A stretch of 64,000 nucleotides of DNA, from contig DAOLDD010000010.1 of NCBI GenBank assembly GCA_035327585.1, positions 39,784 through 103,783 of the forward strand, in the 5' to 3' direction. Positions 34,124 to 42,001 of the stretch are shown piece after piece; within the stretch, counting starts at the first letter, position 1; each line of letters begins with the position of its first letter. Source of the DNA: JAMLJG01 sp035327585. Its GTDB lineage: Bacteria > Verrucomicrobiota > Kiritimatiellia > CAIVKH01. The notes under the pieces were generated by a model. It ran no database searches. It saw only the letters and a list, made by a program, of their open reading frames with translations, and was not told where the DNA came from. The translations under genes and the position numbers were made by a program.

Positions 34124-35506
34124 TCATCCGGGCAGGTCATATTCCGATGGAATGAATGTGCTGGTGTCCAGCAACGGCATCATTTGTTCGATGAACGTCG
34201 CTTCAGCATCCGGCAGTTCCGACACTGTATCCTCCATCGTGTCGAGCCAGGGCGCTTCGCGTTCGGCGATGCGGACCGCGCCTGCTTGTTCACCTTCGCG
34301 CAGGAGGCGGATGGCGGTCAGCGCGGCGGCGCGTCCGGCCGCGTAGTGATTTGGTGCGCTCACGATAGCCTGCGCGATCGCGATGGCGTTTTCGGGTGTG
34401 AGGATGAAGGCCTGCGGGTCGAGCCGGGCGTCGGACCGCACCATCCACGATCGATATTGGCGCGCCGCATGGGGACCGTCCGCTGTCGCTTCATTCATCA
34501 GGCGGCAATCGTATATGAGCTGTTCCGCGAAGCAGGTCGGCGCCATGCCGCCCAACAGTTTGATGTTCTGGACGGATTCGTTGCTCCAGGTGTCGCAGGT
34601 GGCCGCGGCGATGTTGCCCAGCGGGCTGAAATGGGCGCATGCGGAGGTTTTGCCCTCCATCGCCATCGGAAAGCCCGTGATGGCCTTCAGGATCGGGTTC
34701 TCGTAACCGCAATCCTTGCCGGGTCCCACGCAGCCGCATTCGTAGCAGACCAGTGTGCGGACGGCGGAGACCGCGCGGACGACGGCCGCGAATACACGCG
34801 GAATCATTTTTTGCTCCGCCAGCACCATTGCCGTGTTGCCGAAGCCGCAGGCGGTGTCGCCGGCCGCGTTCACGCCGTGCCGTTTCGCGATTGCGTTCAA
34901 TTCGGTCCACAGGAAGCGCATGTCGCGCACGCCCATGACGCACAACCCGAAGATCGACGCGGCCAGGTCACCCATCGTCAGCGCCGTGTCGTGGATTTCC
35001 TTGCCGCCCACCGACTCGATGCTCAGCAGTTCGGCGCCCGCCGCCGCGCTGCCGTCAAACGTTTCCAGCATACAGTCCCACAGCGGGCCGCGGCGCATCC
35101 GCGGTGGTCGCTCCATCTCGCGGGTGTCGTTCGGCGTCATGCGCAGCGCGCTCTTCAGGCCGTGTTTGTCGTGCGCCGTTTCCATCGCGTCCAACAGGAT
35201 GCGGCACAGTTCAATGCCCCAGGCCGGGTTTTCCGTCATGGGCGGAAGCGTTTCGAACTCAATGACGATGCCCGGAGCTTCGAGTTCGACCGTTCGCTGA
35301 AGCGCGCCTGTGATGATTTGTTGGTACTGGCGACGCACCTCCGGCATCGTGTTGGCGTTCACGAGCATCGGCGGCAGCGTGAAGTTGAGCTCGGGGTAGA
35401 CCGTGCCGCCACCGATGTGCATGCCGTGGCGGGTGCGCAGCGGGTGAATGGCTTTGCCAAAACACAGTTCCGCCGGATCGGGAATCGCGAGTGAGGTGTA
35501 GTGCAT
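34124..35506 (-). CDS. mtaB: Methanol:corrinoid methyltransferase MtaB
   Basis: 460 residues, the same length as the Methanosarcina enzyme. It cleaves the C-O bond of methanol with zinc activation and methylates the Co(I) corrinoid of MtaC. The known zinc ligands of MtaB (Glu164, Cys220, Cys269) have counterparts at Glu164 (SIESVGG), Cys220 (GDTACGFGN) and Cys266 (GPGKDCGYEN). The flanking YECGCVGPGKDCGYENP block is the most diagnostic. mtaC lies 15 bases upstream in the transcript. Relatives acting on other methoxy compounds are possible, but the residue match favours methanol. Confidence 0.93.
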   Translation of the reverse strand: MHYTSLAIPDPAELCFGKAIHPLRTRHGMHIGGGTVYPELNFTLPPMLVNANTMPEVRRQYQQIITGALQRTVELEAPGIVIEFETLPPMTENPAWGIELCRILLDAMETAHDKHGLKSALRMTPNDTREMERPPRMRRGPLWDCMLETFDGSAAAGAELLSIESVGGKEIHDTALTMGDLAASIFGLCVMGVRDMRFLWTELNAIAKRHGVNAAGDTACGFGNTAMVLAEQKMIPRVFAAVVRAVSAVRTLVCYECGCVGPGKDCGYENPILKAITGFPMAMEGKTSACAHFSPLGNIAAATCDTWSNESVQNIKLLGGMAPTCFAEQLIYDCRLMNEATADGPHAARQYRSWMVRSDARLDPQAFILTPENAIAIAQAIVSAPNHYAAGRAAALTAIRLLREGEQAGAVRIAEREAPWLDTMEDTVSELPDAEATFIEQMMPLLDTSTFIPSEYDLPG

Positions 35507-35521
35507 CCCGGGACCCCTTGC

Positions 35522-36154
35522 TCAGGCGGCCAGCATGCCGAGCAGGATGTCCACCGCGCTGGCGGCGTCGGGACCGTAGGCGTCGGCGCCGATTTCCTTC
35601 GCGTACTCCGCCGTGACCGGCGCGCCGCCGATGAGAATCTTCGTCCCGGTGAGACCTGCCGCGCGGATCGCGTCCACCGTGGTTTTCATCGCGGGCATCG
35701 TGGTGGTCAGCAGCGCGGAGAGGCCGACGGCCTGTGCGTTGTGCGTCTTGATCGCCTCGACGAATTTCTCCGGGGGTACATTGGTGCCGAGGTCAATCAC
35801 GCCGATGTTCGCCCCCTTCCACATCATCGCGACGAGGTTCTTGCCGATGTCGTGCAAATCGCCCTGCACCGTACCGATGACGGCGGTATATTTCGGCTTG
35901 ATGCCGGCCTTGGCCAGCAACGGTTCCAGCAGCGTCATGCACTCCTTCATCGCGCGCGCCGCAATGAGCATTTCGGGCACAAACACTTCGTTGTTTTTGA
36001 ACTTCTCGCCAATCGCGCTCATGCCGGGCACGAGGCCCTGCTCGACGATGTCGAGGGGCTTGTGGCCCGCGTCGAGCAATTGCTGCGTGAGCAGTTTGGC
36101 GTCGTTGCGTTTCCCTTTTTCAACCGCGATTGAGAGGTCTTGCATCGTGCTCAT
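35522..36154 (-). CDS. mtaC: Methanol corrinoid protein MtaC-type
   Basis: 210 residues with the two parts of B12-carrying methyltransferase subunits: an N-terminal helical cap (about 1-88) and a Rossmann-like B12-binding domain. The latter has the lower-ligand motif GDLHDIGKN (His101), then GVIDLGTNVPPE, SALLTTTMPAM and ILIGGAPVT. It carries the methyl group between MtaB and the acceptor enzyme. The ribosome site AGGAG precedes the ATG. A 118-base gap separates it from the upstream activator gene, so it may have its own promoter. No cobalamin riboswitch is recognisable there. Confidence 0.95.
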   Translation of the reverse strand: MSTMQDLSIAVEKGKRNDAKLLTQQLLDAGHKPLDIVEQGLVPGMSAIGEKFKNNEVFVPEMLIAARAMKECMTLLEPLLAKAGIKPKYTAVIGTVQGDLHDIGKNLVAMMWKGANIGVIDLGTNVPPEKFVEAIKTHNAQAVGLSALLTTTMPAMKTTVDAIRAAGLTGTKILIGGAPVTAEYAKEIGADAYGPDAASAVDILLGMLAA

Positions 36155-36272
36155 GAATTTCTCCTGCTGATGGATGCGAAGGTGACACGCTTTGTTGCCA
36201 TCGCGCTTGTGGATTTCGCCCGACCTTTGTTGAAATCCGTCCCGCGTGATGTAACCGCACCCGCTGGTGCGG

Positions 36273-37913
36273 CTACAGGGACAGGTGGTCGATGTAGCGA
36301 TCTTCGAAGGCGGGGTCTTGGTTGAGTTCGACGATGGTGGTGCGTGTGCGCAAGGCCTCCATCTCCGCCAGCGCGTCGCGGTCGATGGCGGCGAGCACGG
36401 CGCCGGCGAGCGCGGAGTTGCCGACGACGCGGACCTGATCCGGCTGAAAGCCCGGCAGCAGGCCTATCGCGATGGCATTCGCGACGTTGAGATGCAGGCC
36501 GAATCCGCCCGCGAGGTATAAGGTCCCGATCTCGCGTGCGGACATGCCCACGCGGGCCAGCAGCGTTTCGACGCCCGCGCCGATGGCCGCCTTGGCCTGG
36601 AGCAGACGCGCGATGTCCGCCTCGCTGACCCGTGGCGCGTCCGGTTCCGGGCCAATGCGGATTTCACGTCCGTGGCCGGTTTTATCGCGCATCAATTCAG
36701 GAAGCGCATTCCACCATGCGTCGCGGAAGCGGCCATTTTCCTCCAACAGCCCGTGCCTTTTGCCTTCCGCGAGAAGGTCCAGATAGGCGGACCCGCAGAT
36801 GCCGCGCGACGCAGCCGCACCACCGAGCCGGCCAATCCGCCAGTCCGATCCCGTCCACGCGAGGTCGGCAATCGCGCCGTCTTCCGCGCGTGTACCGGAC
36901 GTCAGGCCCGATCCTTCGAACGCAGGGCCGGCCGCAGTGGCGCTAACGAAAAATTCGCGATCACGTTGCAGCGCGATTTCCCCATTGGTGCCGAGGTCGA
37001 GCAGCAGCGATGGATTGCCGTCAAATGCCATTCCGGTCGCGATAATGCCCGCCGCGATGTCAGCGCCAACGTAACCCGAAAGTCCGGGCAGCAGCAGCAC
37101 GGGCAGCCCGCCCGGCAATCCGCGGATTTTGGCCGCCAGACCGAGCTGTTCGCAACTCGATCGCGTCGTATCCAGGAAAACCGGCGTAAACGGCGCGACG
37201 CCGATGGAGGCCGGGTTTTCGCCCGCCAGCAGGTGCAGCATCGTGGTATTGCCCGCCACGGTGAAGCCATTGAGCCGGTCCAGCCCGACATCCGCCTGCC
37301 GCAGCGCCTCCGACAGCAATGGAGCGAGCGTTTTGGCGATCACGATCTCCCGCAACTGGGCGAGCCCTGCCGCGGTGGAACCGTGGGCGATTCGCGTGAG
37401 TACATTGTCCCCAAACTGGACCTGCGCATTTAATCCGCCCGCCCGGGCGAGCAGCTCGCCCGTCGCCACGTTGACCAGCAACACCACGACCGTCGTTGTG
37501 CCGAGATCGATGGCGGCGGTGATGTTGCGCATGCCGTCAGCCGGGAAGAGTGGGTTCACTCGATAGGGCGTATCTATGGAGAACGAGACGCCAACGCGCG
37601 GTCTCGCGCTGACCAGCGAGCGTTCGGGAAACCGCACCACCGCGTCGGCGCGCTGGTCCGCGCGTACCATGCAGGTGAGGATTTCAGCGGGCGCGGCGAT
37701 GGTCATTCCGTCGAGCGCCTCCAATTGCCCGACCTCCAGATGCGCCCGGCAGCCCCGGCACCAGCCGCGCTGGTGGCAGCGGGTTTCGAGGGGGAGGTCG
37801 TTCGCGAGCAGGAGATCGGCGAGGGTGGGTTTTGCCCCATCCGGTTCGTGATTGAGCGGCACATCCTCCGCGCTGTCGCCGCGCCGGATATGCAGGCCGC
37901 GCTGCCGATTCAT
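36273..37913 (-). CDS. Corrinoid-protein reductive activator (2Fe-2S plus ASKHA/DUF4445)
   Basis: 546 residues. Corrinoid proteins are occasionally oxidised to inactive Co(II); RACE/RamA-type activators re-reduce them using ATP. The N-terminal plant-type 2Fe-2S domain has CHQRGWCRGC (C-x5-C-x2-C) and a later Cys in ILTCMV. The large C-terminal domain has AIDLGTTTVVVLLV, GLSGYVGADIAAG, LLLDLGTNGEIAL and LAGGFGLHLN, typical of the DUF4445/ASKHA reductive activator family. The start overlaps the DUF1638 stop by four bases. Its position between regulator and mtaC fits activation of MtaC. Confidence 0.92.
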   Translation of the reverse strand: MNRQRGLHIRRGDSAEDVPLNHEPDGAKPTLADLLLANDLPLETRCHQRGWCRGCRAHLEVGQLEALDGMTIAAPAEILTCMVRADQRADAVVRFPERSLVSARPRVGVSFSIDTPYRVNPLFPADGMRNITAAIDLGTTTVVVLLVNVATGELLARAGGLNAQVQFGDNVLTRIAHGSTAAGLAQLREIVIAKTLAPLLSEALRQADVGLDRLNGFTVAGNTTMLHLLAGENPASIGVAPFTPVFLDTTRSSCEQLGLAAKIRGLPGGLPVLLLPGLSGYVGADIAAGIIATGMAFDGNPSLLLDLGTNGEIALQRDREFFVSATAAGPAFEGSGLTSGTRAEDGAIADLAWTGSDWRIGRLGGAAASRGICGSAYLDLLAEGKRHGLLEENGRFRDAWWNALPELMRDKTGHGREIRIGPEPDAPRVSEADIARLLQAKAAIGAGVETLLARVGMSAREIGTLYLAGGFGLHLNVANAIAIGLLPGFQPDQVRVVGNSALAGAVLAAIDRDALAEMEALRTRTTIVELNQDPAFEDRYIDHLSL

Positions 37914-38632
37914 GGCGATTCTTTCACGGCGAAGATGCGATCCGTGGGCGTGTGACGCAATTCGCCATGCGGCGGTGTCACAAGGAATCGCTCATCGTCC
38001 CAATTTCCCGCGAGCAGGTCCTGCAGCAGCGCGGGATCGCCCGCGAAACGGTCATAGCGCCAGCCCAGCGCGTCCGCGCAGCGCTTCGCGTAATCCGCCT
38101 CCGCGTCCGCGTCGGGCGTGCCGAGGTCGATGAACGCCGCGCGTTGGTAGTGCGTCCATGTGGTGCGCTCGGATTCGAGGAGAAACTCCACGTCATCAGG
38201 TTCGAATCGTTTCGCTAGGTCTTCGCGCAGCCATGCCTCGCGGTCCGGTCCGGGCACGCGGCGCGCGCGGTTCCAGCCGGGCGTGTAGAAATAGGTGGTG
38301 CCGTCGTTCTCCCGCGCGAAGGCCGCCCGGCTGCCGAGGAAAACGGTGATGCAGTCGTGTGCGCGCGGGATCACGAGCGGCAGCCGTCCCGCGCGCAGGC
38401 CGGCCGTCCCGCGTCCACAAAGGCCGTAGAGCAGGGCGACGGCGTCGAGGTCCTCTCTCGCGTCGAGTTCGTTTATCGATTCCTGCAGGCGCGCACGCAG
38501 CACATCCGGCCGGTCATGCAGCGCGATCTCGTGCCAGCGGATTTCGGCGGGCGGCGGAGCGCCGTGCGCGGCCAGCTCGGACTCAAACACGGAACACGCG
38601 ATCAGGCCGATGCGCGGCGGAGGGGGGGTCAT
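37910..38632 (-). CDS. DUF1638 family protein
   Basis: 240 residues from ATG 38632, overlapping the AraC stop (ATGA). Recognised by IGLIACSVFESEL, LLYGLCGRGTAGLRAGRLPLVIPRAHDCIT and YFYTPGW. DUF1638 proteins recur beside corrinoid methyltransferases in methanogens, acetogens and other anaerobes, but their reaction is unknown. Conserved Cys and His residues suggest a metal or cofactor role. Overlaps with genes on both sides imply translational coupling with the regulator and the activator. Confidence 0.85.
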   Translation of the reverse strand: MTPPPPRIGLIACSVFESELAAHGAPPPAEIRWHEIALHDRPDVLRARLQESINELDAREDLDAVALLYGLCGRGTAGLRAGRLPLVIPRAHDCITVFLGSRAAFARENDGTTYFYTPGWNRARRVPGPDREAWLREDLAKRFEPDDVEFLLESERTTWTHYQRAAFIDLGTPDADAEADYAKRCADALGWRYDRFAGDPALLQDLLAGNWDDERFLVTPPHGELRHTPTDRIFAVKESP

Positions 38633-39402
38633 GCGGACCTCGCGATCCGTTCGGCGTGCGCCACCGCGCGGTAGGCGAGGGGAGTGAGTCCGCGTGCCTC
38701 CCGGAAGACCCGGGTGAAATAGCTCTGGTCGCAGAACCCGCACGCCTGCGCGATTTCGGCGACGGAGGCATCCGAATCGACCAATTGGCGCGCCGCCTCC
38801 TCGACCCGAAAGTCGCGCAGCAGTTCGACGAAGGAACGCCCGGTGCGCTCGCGCAGTCGTTTGGAAAGCCGGCCCGCTGATGCGCCTGCGCGCCGGGCCA
38901 CGGCTTCGCGCGAGAGATCCTCCTGGAGATGCGAGCGCATGTAGGCCACGGCTTTTTCAACCGCCGCATCCGTTGCCGGCGGACGGAGCCGGTCCGCTTC
39001 ATCAAAGATCCGGTCGAATGCCTTTCGCAGCCATGCCGACAGCTGTTCGTCGTCCTCGATCCGGCCCAGTTCCGTGAGGTGTTGGTACCCGAGGCCCAGC
39101 AGGGCGGATGGGCTCGCCCCGCGTTCCATGAGCGCGCGTGAGGTGAAGACGATCAGTTCGAGCAGCAGCCCTTTGAGCAGTTCGTTCCGCTGCTGGCCCG
39201 CGCTGTAGATGTGGACGAGCAGGTGGTTGACGATGCGGCGCGCCTCGCGCCGGTTGCCCGCCAGGACGGCCTGCACCAGGTCGTTTTCGCGGTAGCGGTA
39301 CAGGGCGCGAATGCAGTCGAACAACGGACGATCACCGGTGTTCACCGCCGGAAAATCATTTTCCCCGACGTCCCCTTTTCGTTTGTCGTTGCGTGGCGGC
39401 AT
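38629..39402 (-). CDS. AraC family transcription regulator of the methyltransferase operon
   Basis: 257 residues. The C-terminal double helix-turn-helix is clear, with REAVARRAGASAGRLSKRLRER and a second helix pair ending ACGFCDQSYFTRVFREARGLTP. The N-terminal 150 residues are helical (NRREARRIVNHLLVHI ... LLLELIVFTSRAL), resembling the region preceding the DNA-binding part in PocR-type regulators of B12-dependent pathways. No cupin is present. It lies 32 bases after the desaturase-Rieske fusion and overlaps DUF1638, so it is probably an in-operon activator. The effector is unknown. Confidence 0.88.
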   Translation of the reverse strand: MPPRNDKRKGDVGENDFPAVNTGDRPLFDCIRALYRYRENDLVQAVLAGNRREARRIVNHLLVHIYSAGQQRNELLKGLLLELIVFTSRALMERGASPSALLGLGYQHLTELGRIEDDEQLSAWLRKAFDRIFDEADRLRPPATDAAVEKAVAYMRSHLQEDLSREAVARRAGASAGRLSKRLRERTGRSFVELLRDFRVEEAARQLVDSDASVAEIAQACGFCDQSYFTRVFREARGLTPLAYRAVAHAERIARSA

Positions 39403-39434
39403 GAAGCGAACCCACGCCGGGCCACGCGGCCCGG

Positions 39435-41699
39435 CTAAAACTCGTCATACGCGATCTGCGATGGCGCGATGCTGAAGTCTTCCATCAGCATGCGCCGCGC
39501 TGCCTGCATCATAGCGGGCGGACCGCACAAGTAAAACTCCACTTCCGCCAGGTTCGGGTGATTGGCGAGATAGTGCTCGCGCAGGATGTCGTGGATGTTG
39601 CCGGTGGGACCGGTCCATCCATCTTCGGGCAGGGGTTCGGAGAGCGCGGCGTGGAAGGTGAAGTTCGGCGCGCGCGCGGCGAGCTGCTCAAAGTAGTCGC
39701 GGTAATACAGTTCCTGGAGCGAGCGGGCGCCGTACCAGAAACTGACGGTGCGCTTCGTCTGTTGCGTCTCAAAGAGGTGCGCGAGGTGCGAGCGCAGCGG
39801 GGCCATGCCGGCGCCGCCGCCGAGGTAGATCATTTCCCTTTGGGTATCCTTGATCAGGAATTCGCCGAAGGGACCAATCGCGGTGACGGTGTCGCCGGGT
39901 TTCAACGCGTGCACGTATGTCGACCCGGCGCCCGCGTCGCAATCCTGCCCGCGCGGCGGCGTTGCGATGCGCACGTTGAAGCGCAGCTCGCGGTCTGTCG
40001 CGGGATTCGTGGCGAGCGAGTAGTTGCGGCGCATCGCGGTCTCGTTGCGCGCCTTGAAGTCGTACACATGCTGCGTGCGCCAGACGGCGGCAAACGGCTC
40101 TTTCACGTCGATCTGCGTGAACGCGCGCTCGCCGTAGGCGGGGATATCGAGCTGCATGTATTGACCGGGTTTGTACACCGGCAGTCCGCCGTCGGCAATG
40201 GGTTCGAGCACGAGTTCCTTGATGAACGTCGCGACGTTGTCGTTGCGCTTCACGCGGAAGGTGTAGGCCGGCGTACGCTCGCCGCCCGCCGCCTGCACGT
40301 TGATGTGGACGCGTCCGTTTTCGAGCTTCACGGGATAGGTGCGCAGCGCGACGCAGACCGGCGGGCGCTTGGGCGCGCCATCGGTGATGTCGAAACGACC
40401 GTTGTGTTTCGGGCATTCGATGAGCCGGCCCTTCACGAAGCCGTCGGCGAGATGCGTGTTGCCGTGCGTGCAGATGCCGTCCGTCGCGTAATATTCGTTG
40501 TCGAGCGTGCGGTAGATCGCGAAGGTGCGGTGGTCGTGGTCGAAGCGGATCACGTCCTCTTTTTCAATTAGGCCGGCGTCGCACACGTCCAGCCAGCCGT
40601 CGCGAACGGGGCGGCCCTCCGCGGTAAAGATAGGCGCGGTCGCGGCGGCTTCGCGCGGGTTCGTCGGCGTCGGCAACTTGCGCTTCACGTGATACGCGGG
40701 GTCCTTCACCTGGCGCAGTACGGCGGGAATGATTTCGCGCCAGGCCTCGATCAGGTCCCGGTACGGCTCGGGCATGTCGGGCTTCACGATTTCGTGCAGG
40801 CGCGGCAGGTTGTGGTACGGCACCAGCGGGAACATGTGGTGTTCAACGTGATAATTCATGTTCCAGTAGAGGTAGCGATGGATGCGGTTCATGTAGACCG
40901 TGCGGCAGTTCAGCCGGTGATCCAGCACGTTCTCCGCGAGGCCCGCGTGCTGGGTCAGGCCATAGATGTTCGTCAGCCAGGAACCGTAGAGATTCGGCAT
41001 GCCGATGAACATCAATGGCAATACGCTGCGCTGGTGGATGGCCAGCGCAATGGTGCCGAGATAGATGAGCAGGTGGATGCGCGCCTTGAAAAAGATGGTG
41101 GAGAATTCGGATTCGGGAACGTATTGCCGCTCCGCTTCCGACATGCGACCGAATGAGTGGCGGATGATGCCGGCGAAATATTTTGGATATATCTTCAGTG
41201 CGAACAAGTTCAAAACCAGCGTCTGGATGTCCGGCGGGCGCGGCACGGCGATTTCCGGGTCGCGGCCCACGATGATCGTGTCGCTGTGGTGCCGCGTGTG
41301 GCTCCAGCGCCACACGGTCGATTCCCGCAGCATCATGAACGACGCGATTTCGTACACCACGTTGTTCATCCAGTCCGTCTTGAACGCCGTGCCGTGTCCG
41401 GCTTCGTGCCATCGCGAGTCGGCGGCGGTGGCATAAAAGACTCCGTAAAGGATAAATGGGATGACGCACCACCAGGTGCCCCATGTTGCGCTGGCCCAAG
41501 CGGCCGTCCCGATCAGCAGCGCGAACCAGAGAATCGTGTCGCGCACCGCGGGGCCGTCGCGCCGCTCCAGCAGTTTGCGCATCTCGGCCTTCGGCACCGG
41601 CGAGGTGTACCAGGTCGCCTCCGCCAATCCCTTCGCGATGGCCTTCTCCGAGTTCTCCTTCGTCAGGACGTACCGATTTTCTTCGAGCGCAGTAGCCAT
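39435..41699 (-). CDS. Fusion: membrane desaturase/hydroxylase + Rieske ferredoxin + NqrF-like flavin reductase
   Basis: 754 residues from ATG 41699, which has GGGGGAGGA upstream. Residues about 50-340: membrane di-iron desaturase with all three His boxes, HEAGH (98-102), HTRHH (134-138) and HVEHH (284-288). Residues about 365-470: Rieske 2Fe-2S domain with Cys410, His412, Cys429, His432 (CTH ... CPKHNGRF). Residues about 480-754: FAD/NADH module very close to NqrF (NVATFIKELVLEP, RNYSLA, IGPFGEF, GGGAGMAPLRSH, FYLCGPPAMM), without the NqrF ferredoxin domain or membrane anchor. It is a self-contained oxygenase: NADH to FAD to Rieske to di-iron site. The three parts correspond in type to separate MocD, MocE and MocF proteins of rhizopine catabolism. 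Substrate unknown. Confidence 0.9.
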   Translation of the reverse strand: MATALEENRYVLTKENSEKAIAKGLAEATWYTSPVPKAEMRKLLERRDGPAVRDTILWFALLIGTAAWASATWGTWWCVIPFILYGVFYATAADSRWHEAGHGTAFKTDWMNNVVYEIASFMMLRESTVWRWSHTRHHSDTIIVGRDPEIAVPRPPDIQTLVLNLFALKIYPKYFAGIIRHSFGRMSEAERQYVPESEFSTIFFKARIHLLIYLGTIALAIHQRSVLPLMFIGMPNLYGSWLTNIYGLTQHAGLAENVLDHRLNCRTVYMNRIHRYLYWNMNYHVEHHMFPLVPYHNLPRLHEIVKPDMPEPYRDLIEAWREIIPAVLRQVKDPAYHVKRKLPTPTNPREAAATAPIFTAEGRPVRDGWLDVCDAGLIEKEDVIRFDHDHRTFAIYRTLDNEYYATDGICTHGNTHLADGFVKGRLIECPKHNGRFDITDGAPKRPPVCVALRTYPVKLENGRVHINVQAAGGERTPAYTFRVKRNDNVATFIKELVLEPIADGGLPVYKPGQYMQLDIPAYGERAFTQIDVKEPFAAVWRTQHVYDFKARNETAMRRNYSLATNPATDRELRFNVRIATPPRGQDCDAGAGSTYVHALKPGDTVTAIGPFGEFLIKDTQREMIYLGGGAGMAPLRSHLAHLFETQQTKRTVSFWYGARSLQELYYRDYFEQLAARAPNFTFHAALSEPLPEDGWTGPTGNIHDILREHYLANHPNLAEVEFYLCGPPAMMQAARRMLMEDFSIAPSQIAYDEF

Positions 41700-42001
41700 G
41701 TCCAATCCTCCCCCGGTGAAGTGGCATTCACGATCACCCGCCGCCCCCCGCGACCTCGTGGCGCGGGAGCGAAAGTTTCGCGCTACGTGGTAGCGAAGCA
41801 AACTTGGGCTTCCGCCGTCGCGCTCCGCGCTATGGCGGACAGGCCGTCGGGGTTTGAGTGTTCTGAAATTGCCTCTGCACTGAACAAAAACCTAACCGGG
41901 CGCGCGTTTTCTGGGAATGGACGGGAGTGGTGGATATATGTACAATATTCGCGTGTACTTCAGGAATGCGTCATAATTCGGCTGGATACATCCATCAGGC
42001 C
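41700..42001. promoter_or_regulatory. Divergent control region between the oxygenase fusion and an AraC gene
   Basis: 302 bases with no gene. The half near 41775-41848 holds palindromic repeat material (TTCGCGCTAC ... GTAGCGAA and GCGCTATGGCGGACAGGCCG), related to elements at 44009 and 57817. The half near 41941-41977 is AT-rich, with GTACA and TGTAC as inverted arms and a CATAAT that could be a -10 for the AraC gene. Boxes are weak, so exact promoters are not assigned. Confidence 0.4.

Noticed and set aside
36155..36272. Cobalamin riboswitch upstream of mtaC
   Set aside because: The gap is only 118 bases, and no B12-box-like conserved core or supporting stems could be found by eye. A covariance-model search would decide.
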